From NCBI RefSeq assembly GCF_021491355.1, contig NZ_JAKENF010000003.1, positions 186,001 to 250,000 on the forward strand: 64,000 nucleotides of DNA, given 5' to 3'. The first letter of the stretch is position 1. Each line of letters opens with the position of its first letter. The DNA is from Alitabrizicola rongguiensis (lineage in GTDB: Bacteria > Pseudomonadota > Alphaproteobacteria > Rhodobacterales > Rhodobacteraceae). The notes under the pieces were generated by a model that had not been told where the DNA came from, made no database searches, and was given only the letters and a program-made list of their open reading frames with translations. Both the position numbers and the translations under genes were made by a program. Shown here one piece after another: positions 36,804 to 47,785 of this stretch.

Positions 36804-36961
36804 TGCCGGCTCTGGGGAAATATGCGGGCGTCGTTCTGGGGGCTTACGGGCTGTCGCTGGCGCTGATCGTGGTGCTGATCCTGGCGACCCTGTGGCGCGG
36901 CGCGAAGACGCGCCAGGCGCTCCGCGAGGTCGAGGATCGTCAGGGAAAGACTCATGGCTAA
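36800..36961 (+). CDS. ccmD: Heme exporter small protein CcmD
   Basis: 53-residue single-span protein (helix KYAGVVLGAYGLSLALIVVLI). CcmD stabilises the CcmC-CcmE-heme complex. The ATG ATG pair at 36800 overlaps the ccmC stop, and the 3' end overlaps ccmG by 8 bp. It is assigned by position and size together with the typical helix. Confidence 0.9.
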   Translation: MMPALGKYAGVVLGAYGLSLALIVVLILATLWRGAKTRQALREVEDRQGKTHG

Positions 36962-37487
36962 ACCGCTTCTGTTCGTGCCTGCCATCGCGGTGGCGGGCTT
37001 TGTCGCGCTTGCCTTCCTCGGCATGAACCGCTCGGATCCCGACGCGCTGCCCTCGACGCTGGAGGGGCGCGAGGTGCCGGCGGTCAAGGTCGACCCCTTG
37101 GGTGATGCGCCAGTGCCGACCGATGCTGCCCTGCGGGCGCCGGGGGCGAAGCTTGTCAACTTCTGGGCCAGCTGGTGCGCGCCCTGCCGGGCCGAACATC
37201 CGATGCTGGAAAAGCTCGCGGCCGAGGGCGTGCAGATCGTCGGCATCAATTACAAGGACAAGCCGGACGCGGCGCTTGCCTTCCTGGCAGAACTCGGATC
37301 ACCCTATGCCATGATCGGGGCGGATACATCGGGGCGTATGGGCATCGACTGGGGCATCTACGGCGTTCCCGAAACCTTCGTCATCAATGGCGAGGGCACG
37401 GTGATCCTGCGCCTGCCGGGTCCGATCACTGCAGAAAATCTTGAAAGCACAATCCGTCCGGCGCTGGCCAAGGCCGCAGCGCCATGA
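36954..37487 (+). CDS. ccmG: Thiol:disulfide oxidoreductase CcmG (DsbE)
   Basis: 177-residue membrane-anchored thioredoxin that reduces the apocytochrome haem-binding cysteines. The N-terminal anchor (AIAVAGFVALAFLGM) is followed by NFWASWCAPCRAEHP, with the WCAPC active site, and the cis-Pro region YGVPETF. The start overlaps ccmD and the stop overlaps the next gene by 4 bp. Confidence 0.95.
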   Translation: MAKPLLFVPAIAVAGFVALAFLGMNRSDPDALPSTLEGREVPAVKVDPLGDAPVPTDAALRAPGAKLVNFWASWCAPCRAEHPMLEKLAAEGVQIVGINYKDKPDAALAFLAELGSPYAMIGADTSGRMGIDWGIYGVPETFVINGEGTVILRLPGPITAENLESTIRPALAKAAAP

Positions 37488-37912
37488 CCGGCAGGGCGAC
37501 GGCTTTTCCTGTGGGACTTGCCATCGCCCTTGCGGGGCTCCTGCTGGGCGAGGCCGCCGCGGCAAAGCCGGGAACGCCGGGACCGGACTATTTCACCGGC
37601 ACATATCAGCGCATCGGCCGCAGCGGCGGCGCGGAACCCGGTCTGATTGACGACAAGGTTGCGATCGCCCCTGACGGCGACCGGGTGACAATCCGCGGCT
37701 GCACAGGGCCAGAGACCCTCATGGGCTTTGGTCCGGCCTTCGAGATCGTGAACTTGATGACCGGACAGCAGGCCGGAATCGGCGTCGAATGCCTGTTTCA
37801 CAACAACGGATACAACCGGCCGATCCTGACCTGCCAGACGCAGGATGGTGCGGCCTGGACGCTCTGGCCGACCAGCTTTGGCGGACCCGGCGCGCCTCTG
37901 GTCTGCGGTTAG
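37484..37912 (+). CDS. Periplasmic protein of unknown function downstream of ccmG
   Basis: 142-residue protein with a signal peptide ending near EAAAAKPG. The mature part has cysteines at RGCTGPET, VECLFHN, LTCQTQ and the terminal LVCG, an even pattern that suggests disulfides. No known family was recognised. It overlaps ccmG by 4 bp, so it shares the ccm operon and may serve cytochrome biogenesis; that link is positional only. Confidence 0.6.
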   Translation: MTGRATAFPVGLAIALAGLLLGEAAAAKPGTPGPDYFTGTYQRIGRSGGAEPGLIDDKVAIAPDGDRVTIRGCTGPETLMGFGPAFEIVNLMTGQQAGIGVECLFHNNGYNRPILTCQTQDGAAWTLWPTSFGGPGAPLVCG

Positions 37913-38016
37913 CCCTTCATCGTCACGACGATCAGCAGAAGGAATCCTGCCGTCTCGATCCAGGGCATCGAGGGCAGCGGCAGGCGGCGCGCGGCGCGCA
38001 GGACCCGGACGGTCAT
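37909..38016 (-). CDS. Small membrane peptide, 35 residues
   Basis: ATG (38014-38016) with GGAGAA eight bases upstream opens a frame of 35 codons ending at TAA (37909-37911). The protein has a basic start (RVLRAARR) and one hydrophobic helix (ETAGFLLLIVVTM). Its stop overlaps the stop region of the convergent periplasmic gene by 3 bp. It lies on the same strand as acnA but beyond the acnA terminator. No family recognised; it may be a real small protein or chance. Confidence 0.4.
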   Translation of the reverse strand: MTVRVLRAARRLPLPSMPWIETAGFLLLIVVTMKG

Positions 38017-38076
38017 GGGCAGATTCTCCAGTCAGGACCGTCAGAGGGTACGCGGCGAGAAGCTAAGAAGAACAAA

Positions 38077-38100
38077 AGGCCCGGGGGCGACCCCGGGCCT
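38077..38100 (-). terminator. Rho-independent terminator of acnA
   Basis: AGGCCCGGGG (38077-38086), loop GCGA and CCCCGGGCCT (38091-38100) form a perfect 10-bp stem. Read on the minus strand it is followed by TTTGTTCTTC, a T-rich tract, directly downstream of the acnA stop at 38126. Confidence 0.88.
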
Positions 38101-38125
38101 TCTGCTTCAAATTGTACGGATCGGA

Positions 38126-40882
<2,757 letters not shown>

Positions 40883-40965
40883 TCGGGCCTCCTTGGCGAA
40901 ATGGCTCGGGCGGAACTCTGACGCTGCAACTGCACAAGCACAAGGCCGCAGCGGAGTCGCAGGCT

Positions 40966-40983
40966 TTGTATGCAATTGTATGC
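40966..40983. promoter_or_regulatory. Direct repeat upstream of acnA
   Basis: TTGTATGC at 40966-40973 and again at 40976-40983, separated by AA, in the region divergent between acnA and the DUF1223 gene. Short tandem copies in this place could be an operator; the regulator is unknown. Confidence 0.35.
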
Positions 40984-41135
40984 CGAAAATCCAGCCCTAT
41001 TGTGCGCCTTTTGCCGACTTGGACTGCGGCTCTCGCGTCGCAGTCGCGCAACTGCACGAGACAATCGCAATTCATTGATTGGAGCTTGCAGACGCGCCGC
41101 ACTAGAACAGGCGTCACGACCCTTGGAAAGACCAG

Positions 41136-41846
41136 ATGCGCCACCTTCTCGCCGCCAGTTTTGGATTTTGCGCCGCCATTGGCAGCGCCGCCGTCTCTGA
41201 TGAGGTGAAAAGCCGGACTGGAGTTGTGGTAGAACTCTACACCTCGCAGGGCTGTTCTTCCTGTCCGCCGGCCGATGATTTCTTCGCCGTCCTTGCGCAG
41301 ACGCCAGGCGTGATTCCTCTGGCGCTGCATGTCGACTATTGGGACTACATCGGCTGGGAAGACCAGTTTGCCAATTCCACCTATACCGACCGGCAGAAGG
41401 CCTATGCCCGTGCCACCGGCAGCCGGATGATCTATACGCCGCAGATGATCGTCGGCGGGACAGAACGCGTCGAGGGCAACCGGCCCGACGAAGTGTCAAA
41501 GATCATCCACCGCCAGATGGAGGTGCCGCAGCCAGTGGCACTCAAGCTCGACCGGATCGGCGATTCCATCGACATCGCCGCACGGGCGCTCGCGCCACTC
41601 GATGGTCCGGTTCGCGTGCAGCTCGTGCGATATCGTCCCGAGCAGACGGTCGTGATCGAGCGGGGGGAAAACGCCGGGCGCACGGTGACCTATCGCAACA
41701 TCGTCACCTCTTGGGAACCCCTGGGCGACTGGACCGGCGAGGAGCCGTTGAATCTCAAGGTCTTTTCGCCGGGCGAGGATCCGGTGGTCGTGCTGCTGCA
41801 GAAGACCGGGCCGGGCGAAATCGTCGCGGCGGCAACGACGGACTGA
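41136..41846 (+). CDS. DUF1223 exported thioredoxin-like protein
   Basis: 236-residue protein of the DUF1223 family. The N-terminal ~20 residues are a signal peptide. The family motif YTSQGCSSCPPADDFF carries a CSSC redox-type pair in a thioredoxin-like fold, and HVDYWDYIGWEDQFA is also diagnostic. Role unknown, probably periplasmic redox. It is transcribed divergently from acnA. Confidence 0.88.
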   Translation: MRHLLAASFGFCAAIGSAAVSDEVKSRTGVVVELYTSQGCSSCPPADDFFAVLAQTPGVIPLALHVDYWDYIGWEDQFANSTYTDRQKAYARATGSRMIYTPQMIVGGTERVEGNRPDEVSKIIHRQMEVPQPVALKLDRIGDSIDIAARALAPLDGPVRVQLVRYRPEQTVVIERGENAGRTVTYRNIVTSWEPLGDWTGEEPLNLKVFSPGEDPVVVLLQKTGPGEIVAAATTD

Positions 41847-41850
41847 TCCG

Positions 41851-42723
41851 TCACGGCTTCCAGCGCCGGTGGATCCAGAACCACTGATCCATGTGCTTTC
41901 GCACCAGCGCCTCGAGGCTGTCGTTCAGCGCCTGGGTCATCTCTTCGGGCGAGCTGTGCGGAATGGGGCGTTCGACGATGATGTCGAAGTCGAGCCCGTT
42001 CTCGCGGCGGATGGCATAGATCGGCACCAGCAGGGCATCGTATTTCAGCGCCATCTCGGCCGCGGACAGCGCGGTCAGCGCCTGATGTCCGAAAAAGGAG
42101 AGCCGCGCGCCCTGTACCATGCGCTGGTCGATCAGCAGGCCAAGGAAACCGCCCTGGCGGAGATAGCGGATCATCTCGCCAAGGCCGCGGTTGCCGCGGG
42201 CGAACATCGGCTTGCCGATCGTCTCCATCGCCGCGACGTAGTGGTCGTTGAAATAGGGGTTCTCCATCGGTCGGTAGAGCCCGGCGATGCGGTAGCCGCG
42301 CTGGATCAGGTTGGCCCGAGCGGCAAGGTAATTGCCGAAATGGCCGGTCACGATCACGACCGGCTTGCCCTCGGTCCTGGCTTGCGCGATCGCGGCCAGC
42401 CCCTCGCCCTTGGGTTCAAAGCGGGCGGCGCGGTCGATGAACTGCTGGCCCGAATACATCTCGATCAGGTTGCGACCGACATTGTTCGGTACGGCGCGGA
42501 CGATGCGGTCGACCTCCTTTGGGTCGAGATCTGGCAGGATGCTGTTCAGGTTCTCGCGGATCCGCCGGTCATAGCCGGCGATCGGGGCGATGATGCGGCT
42601 GGTGATCCAGCCGAAGAACTGCACGCGCCAGGCATAGGGCAGGCAGCGCATCAGCCAGATGACGGCACGGAAGGCGCGATCCTGAAGCCACAGACGTCTC
42701 TGATGGGGGATCGGCTCCGCCAT
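41851..42723 (-). CDS. LpxL/HtrB-like lysophospholipid acyltransferase
   Basis: 290-residue inner-membrane acyltransferase of the lipid A lauroyl/myristoyl transferase family. TGHFGNYLAA marks the active-site region, but the acidic residue of the H-x4-D/E motif reads Leu. GLYRPMENPYFN and LLIDQRMVQGARLSFFG follow as usual blocks. Size is normal. It lies 12 bp downstream of an EamA transporter gene. The acyl acceptor is inferred only from the family. Confidence 0.82.
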   Translation of the reverse strand: MAEPIPHQRRLWLQDRAFRAVIWLMRCLPYAWRVQFFGWITSRIIAPIAGYDRRIRENLNSILPDLDPKEVDRIVRAVPNNVGRNLIEMYSGQQFIDRAARFEPKGEGLAAIAQARTEGKPVVIVTGHFGNYLAARANLIQRGYRIAGLYRPMENPYFNDHYVAAMETIGKPMFARGNRGLGEMIRYLRQGGFLGLLIDQRMVQGARLSFFGHQALTALSAAEMALKYDALLVPIYAIRRENGLDFDIIVERPIPHSSPEEMTQALNDSLEALVRKHMDQWFWIHRRWKP

Positions 42724-42735
42724 GCCTTCTTTGCC

Positions 42736-43632
42736 TCATGCGGCAGCGCGGGCCGCCTTCGTTTCGCGGTGCCAGACATAAAGCCCCGCACCCGCGATCA
42801 CAAGCGCGCCGACGATGGTCCAGAGATCGGGGTATTCGTCGTAGAGCAGGATGCCCCAGCCCGTGGCGCAGATGATCCCCACATAGGAAAAGGGCGCGAT
42901 GGCCGATGCCTCGGCAATCGAGAAGGCCTTGATGATGCAAAGCTGTCCCGCCGCGCCGAGCGCGCCGACCAGGGCGAAAAGCCATAGATCCGCAAGGTCG
43001 ATCGGTGTCCAGAGCCAGGGCAGTGTGAAGCTGCTGAGGATTGCGCCGAAGGCGCCGCCAAGGATCATCGTGGTCCAGACGCTTTCGCGCGTGCCGACCA
43101 CACGGGTCAGCAGCGCGTTGCCGGCATAGCTGACCGCCGAGAGGAACGGCAGAAGCGCCCAGGGCGTGAACATGCCGAAGCCGGGGCGAATGATGATAAG
43201 CGCGCCGATCATCGCCGCCACGACGCCGGCGATCCGGCGGGGGCCGAGCTTTTCACCCAGAAACAGCGCCGCGCCAAGGGTGATGAGCAGCGGGCTCGTA
43301 TCGCCGATCGCCGTCGCTTCCGCCAGGCCGATATGGTTGAGGCTGGCGAAGAAGAAGCCGATGGCACCGAACTGGAACAGCGAGCGGAAGATCTGCTGGA
43401 TCGGATGACGGGTCCGGGCCAGCGCGAAGGTGCGGCCCCGAAGGATCAGCACGACGATCAGGAACTGGCCGAGGAAGCGTGCCCAGATCACCTGAAGCGC
43501 AGGATACTCCCGCACCAGACCTTTGGCGGTAGCATCCATGCCGGTGAAGAAGAGCACCGCCAGAAGCATCAAAAGGATGCCCCTGCCGACGTGGCTGACC
43601 GGCGCTGTGCCGGCGGTGACTGAGGTTGACAT
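42736..43632 (-). CDS. EamA-family DMT transporter
   Basis: 298-residue polytopic membrane protein with ten helices in two EamA repeats. GLAEATAIGDTSPLLITLGAALFLGE is a typical EamA block, and the second repeat ends in GIICATGWGILLYDEYP. ATG 43632 follows AGGA; the frame extends upstream without a plausible N-terminus. Substrate unknown. It precedes the acyltransferase gene. Confidence 0.85.
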   Translation of the reverse strand: MSTSVTAGTAPVSHVGRGILLMLLAVLFFTGMDATAKGLVREYPALQVIWARFLGQFLIVVLILRGRTFALARTRHPIQQIFRSLFQFGAIGFFFASLNHIGLAEATAIGDTSPLLITLGAALFLGEKLGPRRIAGVVAAMIGALIIIRPGFGMFTPWALLPFLSAVSYAGNALLTRVVGTRESVWTTMILGGAFGAILSSFTLPWLWTPIDLADLWLFALVGALGAAGQLCIIKAFSIAEASAIAPFSYVGIICATGWGILLYDEYPDLWTIVGALVIAGAGLYVWHRETKAARAAA

Positions 43633-43716
43633 GATCCTGCCCGTCCGGCGCGAACGGGCCGGTCGCCGGACAGTAGGATGCCGCCGGATCGGCCACAAGG
43701 GGCGCCGGAGAGGGGG

Positions 43717-44793
43717 TCAGTCCTCGGGCCGGATCAGGGTTATCTCACCGATCCCCTCAAGCTGGCGGATCTGCAGCAGAATCGCGGTCATCGCCTCTTC
43801 CGCCTCCTTCTCCTTGACGGGGCTGCGCTCGGCGATCTCTTCCTGCAGGGTCTGGGCCAGCCGCTGCGACAGGTTGGCCAGCACGAATTCCGCCACCGGG
43901 GCCAGTGTTCCGGCTTGCGCCGCCTTGAGCGCCGTAACCAGCACCGCCTGGTCTACGCTGCGGGCAAGTTTCGGCACGTCGCGCGGGGACAGGCGTTCGG
44001 GGATATGGGCAAAGGTGAAGATCGCCTTGCGTACCTTCTCGGCGAAGGCGCCGTCCGTCTCGTCCAGCCCCTGCAGAACCTCGTCGCGGGTCTGCGTGGC
44101 CGAGACATTCAGGATCGCGCCAACCCGCTCGACCGGACCCGCCTCGAACGCCCGCACCGGCACGGTGTCAAGCTGCGCCGCCAGCGCCTGACCGATGCGG
44201 CGCACTGTCTCCGGATCGACATTGCCGGTCAGCGACATGGCATAGGCGATGCGTCGCGCCCGCTCGCCCGAGAGCCGCCCCAGCATCTCCGCCGCCTTGG
44301 GGACGGGCAGTTTCGACAGCATGACGGCCGCGACCTCGGTGCTTTCCTCGTCCAGGAGCGGCAGCAGGCGGTCAATGTCGAAATTGACGATCCTGTCCCA
44401 GGGATCGGCCTTGGCCGAGGCGCCGGCCAGCCGCCGCAGGCGGTTCGCGGCGGTCTGGCTGATATGGCCATCCATCATCGACAAGGCGCCTTCTATCCCG
44501 CCGGGAAAGGCGAGGCCAACCTGATCGAGTTCGGACAGGAATTCCTCGACCACGGCGCCAAGGGTGGTGCGGTCGACCAGCCGCATCTGGCCGATCTGTT
44601 CGGCAAGCGCGGCCTGCATGTGCTCAGGAAGGGCCGAGAGGGGAAGGCTCGCTCCCTCGGCCAGAAGCAGCCGCACGATCACCGCCGCCTTCATCCGACC
44701 GTTCAGCGCCGGAGCAGCAAGCGATTGGTTCGCCGTGCGGGCGACCGCGACGGCCATCTTCACAGGGGTGATGCGGGCAAGCGTGGTAGACAT
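43717..44793 (-). CDS. fliG: FliG-like flagellar motor switch protein (orphan)
   Basis: 358-residue protein with the three-domain plan of FliG, the rotor protein that meets the stator. KAAVIVRLLLAEG resembles the N-terminal domain; the middle and C-terminal parts show ARRIAYAMSLTG and IRQLEGIGEITLI. No other flagellar gene lies within the window, so it stands alone. It may be a second, specialised FliG or the only copy removed from its cluster. Confidence in the family is good, in the role moderate. Confidence 0.75.
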   Translation of the reverse strand: MSTTLARITPVKMAVAVARTANQSLAAPALNGRMKAAVIVRLLLAEGASLPLSALPEHMQAALAEQIGQMRLVDRTTLGAVVEEFLSELDQVGLAFPGGIEGALSMMDGHISQTAANRLRRLAGASAKADPWDRIVNFDIDRLLPLLDEESTEVAAVMLSKLPVPKAAEMLGRLSGERARRIAYAMSLTGNVDPETVRRIGQALAAQLDTVPVRAFEAGPVERVGAILNVSATQTRDEVLQGLDETDGAFAEKVRKAIFTFAHIPERLSPRDVPKLARSVDQAVLVTALKAAQAGTLAPVAEFVLANLSQRLAQTLQEEIAERSPVKEKEAEEAMTAILLQIRQLEGIGEITLIRPED

Positions 44794-44852
44794 TGTGGCG
44801 CTCCTTCTGGATGCGCCAAGCTTGCCCTTCCCGCCTTAACGGACGGTTTGCG

Positions 44853-45020
44853 TCAGCTATTGACCGCCGTCACGCAAGTCTGCTGCGCCGTATCCCAGAC
44901 CTGTCCGGTCGGGCATTGCGCGGCCGACTTGATCGCCTCGTGCGGGCAACCGGGACCGGCCATCGCGGCAACGGGCGCAAGGGCCAGAACAAGAGCGGCG
45001 AAGATCTTCTTCTTCATCAT
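44853..45020 (-). CDS. Small secreted protein with CxxGxVWDxAxQxC motif
   Basis: 55-residue exported peptide. Signal peptide MMKKKIFAALVLALAPVAAMA, then a mature part with three cysteines including CPTGQVWDTAQQTC. The same pattern (CTDGKVWDEAKQSC) occurs in the product of the next gene upstream on this strand. The spacing between the two genes is about 22 bp, so they form an operon. No known family was recognised. Confidence 0.55.
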   Translation of the reverse strand: MMKKKIFAALVLALAPVAAMAGPGCPHEAIKSAAQCPTGQVWDTAQQTCVTAVNS

Positions 45021-45042
45021 CTGCCTTTCCTTTCCGTCGGTT

Positions 45043-45576
45043 TCAGTAGTTGGTCGTCTGGCCGGTCCGGATCGCCTCGGCCAGGGATTGCGCGGGCCAG
45101 CCAGTACTGCCGCCCCGGGCAACGATCTCGTCCAGCTGCGCCTGAGCCAGCTGCAACTCGCCCATCTCGACCAGAGCCTGGCCATAATAGGAGCGGGCGA
45201 GAAGATTGTCGGGGTTCCGGTCGAGCGCCTTGTCGTAATAGCTCAGGCCGATCTCGAGGTTGCCGGCCTTGCGGTTGGCGAATCCGAGATAGGTCAGCAC
45301 CCGGTCGCTTTCGCCTTCCTTCATCGCAGCAAGCGCGTTCAGGGCGTTCTGCGGTTGGCCGACATAAGCGAATTCGCGGGCGGCGCGGAACAACGTCTCG
45401 TCATCCAGTTGTCCGCTTTTCGGCTCTTCGCAGGATTGCTTGGCCTCGTCCCAGACCTTGCCATCCGTGCAGGTCTTGGTCGTGTTGGTCTGGGTCGGCG
45501 GATCGTTGTCGTCTGACCCTGCTGCCAGTGCGGCGAAGGGCAGGGTGCAAAGGACAAGAGCGAGGGCGTGGCGCAT
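45043..45576 (-). CDS. Periplasmic TPR protein with CxxGxVWDxAxQxC motif
   Basis: 177-residue protein. A signal peptide (ending ALAAGS) is followed by a short linker with TKTCTDGKVWDEAKQSCEE, then about three tetratricopeptide repeats (for example YDKALDRNPDNLLARSYYGQAL). TPRs suggest protein binding in the periplasm. The Cys/Trp motif is shared with the small gene just downstream, hinting that they work together or derive from one duplicated module. Confidence 0.75.
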   Translation of the reverse strand: MRHALALVLCTLPFAALAAGSDDNDPPTQTNTTKTCTDGKVWDEAKQSCEEPKSGQLDDETLFRAAREFAYVGQPQNALNALAAMKEGESDRVLTYLGFANRKAGNLEIGLSYYDKALDRNPDNLLARSYYGQALVEMGELQLAQAQLDEIVARGGSTGWPAQSLAEAIRTGQTTNY

Positions 45577-45644
45577 CGGCAGTCTCTCCCCGGAAACAAT
45601 CCTGAAAAGAATAGCACGATTTACGCAACGGCAAGATCACGAAA

Positions 45645-46949
45645 TCAGGCGGCGAACACCCGGGCAAAGATCGTGTCCACATGCTTGGTGTGATAGCCGA
45701 GGTCAAACTTTTCCTCGATCTCGGCAGGCGACAGGGCGGCGGTCACTTCCGGGTCGGCCAGAAGCTCGGTCTTGAAGTCGGCGCCCTTCTCCCAGACCTT
45801 CATCGCGTTGCGCTGGACTAGGCGATAGGCGTCCTCGCGGCTGACACCGGCTTGGGTCAGGGCAAGCAGCACGCGCTGCGACATGACCAGCCCTTTGAAC
45901 TTGTTCATGTTCTTCAGCATGTTCTCGGGGTAGACCACCAGCTTTTCCACCACGCCGGCCAGACGGTGCAGAGCGAAATCGAGCGTGATCGTCGTGTCCG
46001 GCCCGATCGCGCGTTCGACCGATGAATGGCTGATGTCGCGCTCGTGCCAGAGCGCCACGTTTTCCATTGCCGGGACGACCGACATGCGGATCAGGCGGGC
46101 AAGGCCGGTCAGGTTCTCGGTCAGGACCGGGTTGCGCTTGTGCGGCATGGCCGACGAGCCCTTCTGGCCGGGGCTGAAGAATTCTTCCGCCTCCAGCACC
46201 TCGGTGCGCTGCATGTGGCGGATCTCGATGGCGATGTTCTCGATGGAGCTTGCGATCACGCCGAGGGTTGCGAAGAACATCGCGTGGCGGTCGCGGGGGA
46301 TGACCTGGGTGCTGATCGGTTCGGGCTTGAGGCCCATCTGGGCGCAGACATGCGCCTCGACCGCCGGATCGATATTGGCGAAGGTGCCGACGGCGCCCGA
46401 AATCGCGCCCGTCCGCACCTCTTCGCGCGCGGCTTCGAGCCGCGCACGCCCCCGCGCCATCTCGGCATAGAAGCGGGCGAAGGTCAGGCCCATGGTGGTG
46501 GGTTCGGCATGGATGCCGTGGCTGCGGCCGATCCGCACCGTATCCTTGTGCTCAAAGGCGCGGGTCTTCAGCGCCGCCAGCACCCGGTCCATACCCTTCA
46601 GCAGCAGGTCCGAGACGCGGACGAGCTGCACGTTCAGCGTCGTGTCTAGCACGTCCGACGAAGTCATGCCCTGATGCACGAAGCGTGCCTGATCCGATCC
46701 GACATGCTCGGCGAGATGGGTCAAAAAGGCGATCACGTCATGCTTGGTCACCGCCTCGATTTCGTCGATGCGGGCCACGTCGAACTCCACGTCCTTCGCG
46801 CGCCAGACGGCTTCGGCATTTTCCTTCGGGATCACGCCGAGCGCCGCCTGCGCGTCACAGGCATGGGCCTCGATCTCGAACCAGATGCGGAACTTGGTCT
46901 CGGGCGACCAGAGGGCGACCATCTCGGGGCGGGAATAGCGCGGAATCAT
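45645..46949 (-). CDS. purB: Adenylosuccinate lyase
   Basis: 434-residue fumarase/aspartase-superfamily enzyme cleaving SAICAR and adenylosuccinate in purine synthesis. The signature SSAMPHKRNPVLTENL (active-site loop) is intact, with TSSDVLDTTLN and GRSHGIHAEPTT earlier. ATG 46949 starts the conserved MIPRYSRPEM; the open frame upstream is non-coding. It diverges from the small periplasmic pair at 47049. Confidence 0.97.
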   Translation of the reverse strand: MIPRYSRPEMVALWSPETKFRIWFEIEAHACDAQAALGVIPKENAEAVWRAKDVEFDVARIDEIEAVTKHDVIAFLTHLAEHVGSDQARFVHQGMTSSDVLDTTLNVQLVRVSDLLLKGMDRVLAALKTRAFEHKDTVRIGRSHGIHAEPTTMGLTFARFYAEMARGRARLEAAREEVRTGAISGAVGTFANIDPAVEAHVCAQMGLKPEPISTQVIPRDRHAMFFATLGVIASSIENIAIEIRHMQRTEVLEAEEFFSPGQKGSSAMPHKRNPVLTENLTGLARLIRMSVVPAMENVALWHERDISHSSVERAIGPDTTITLDFALHRLAGVVEKLVVYPENMLKNMNKFKGLVMSQRVLLALTQAGVSREDAYRLVQRNAMKVWEKGADFKTELLADPEVTAALSPAEIEEKFDLGYHTKHVDTIFARVFAA

Positions 46950-47048
46950 GGGGCAGGGTCCGTTCGGGCTGATGACGGGGACGCGCGGCTGCCTTAAACT
47001 CATGGGCGGCGGCTGACAAGCGGTCGGCCGCCGCAAGGGGAGGCAAGC

Positions 47049-47414
47049 GTGACCTTCGCCAGAATGCTTGGGTTGGCGGCACTCGCCGGGTTGGCCTCGG
47101 CTGCCGCTTGGGCGCAGGATCCGCGTATCCTGCAGGGCGATGAGCTGTACGAAGCCTTTCGGCAGCAGCAGCTCGAATACTCGAACGGAGCGGTCCAGAA
47201 TTTCAATGCCGATGGCACCACCCGATATCGAAAGGAACCCGACTGGGATCTGTCGGGCTTCTGGTGGGTTGATGCCAATCTGCTTTGTTTCGCGCTGCAG
47301 CCGGGCGAGCAGGACCACTGTTTCAAGGTTCACCGCGACGTTGGAGGCATGACGCTGAATCTCGATGCGTCTGGCGGCGGGAGGCTCACCCTCCGCTATC
47401 GTTTGTCGCAATGA
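47049..47414 (+). CDS. Small periplasmic protein, first of a tandem pair
   Basis: 121-residue exported protein. GTG 47049 starts a signal peptide ending AAAWAQ. The mature part has YSNGAVQNFNADGTTRYRK, then FWWVDANLLCFAL and HCFKV with two cysteines. The neighbouring gene product follows the same plan (DGTVQEFKADGTT, YCSQW and ACYRV). It overlaps that gene by 4 bp. The pattern is reminiscent of DUF995-type envelope proteins; function unknown. Confidence 0.65.
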   Translation: MTFARMLGLAALAGLASAAAWAQDPRILQGDELYEAFRQQQLEYSNGAVQNFNADGTTRYRKEPDWDLSGFWWVDANLLCFALQPGEQDHCFKVHRDVGGMTLNLDASGGGRLTLRYRLSQ

Positions 47415-47773
47415 GAGGGGCGAAAGTCCTGTCGATTGCCGGGCTGATGGTGGCGCTGGCGGCTCCGGTTGGCGGCGAAACCTGGCTGCCGCTTGACGGA
47501 GGGCAGGTCGGTTCGGCCTTGACGGCGCGCGTGCTCGGCTACGCGGATGGCACGGTGCAGGAATTCAAGGCCGACGGCACCACGCTTTTCCAGACCTTCT
47601 GGTCTCTGCGTCATGGTCTTTGGAAGATCGAGGGCGAACGCTATTGCTCACAATGGCCACCCGGAACGGACTGGGCCTGTTACCGTGTGGAGCGCGAGGC
47701 GAGAGGGCTCGACCTGCGCTTTGTCGACGAGGCTGGAACCGTCTCGGCAGGACGCTACATGGATTTGAAATGA
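47411..47773 (+). CDS. Small periplasmic protein, second of a tandem pair
   Basis: 120-residue paralogue of the preceding protein. It has a signal peptide (ending APVGG), the YADGTVQEFKADGTTLFQ block, a GLWKIEGERYC segment and ACYRVEREARGLDL. The ATG overlaps the upstream stop by 4 bp (ATGA), so the two are translated together. Probably arisen by tandem duplication; function unknown. Confidence 0.65.
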   Translation: MRGAKVLSIAGLMVALAAPVGGETWLPLDGGQVGSALTARVLGYADGTVQEFKADGTTLFQTFWSLRHGLWKIEGERYCSQWPPGTDWACYRVEREARGLDLRFVDEAGTVSAGRYMDLK

Positions 47774-47785
47774 GGGGGATTTGCC

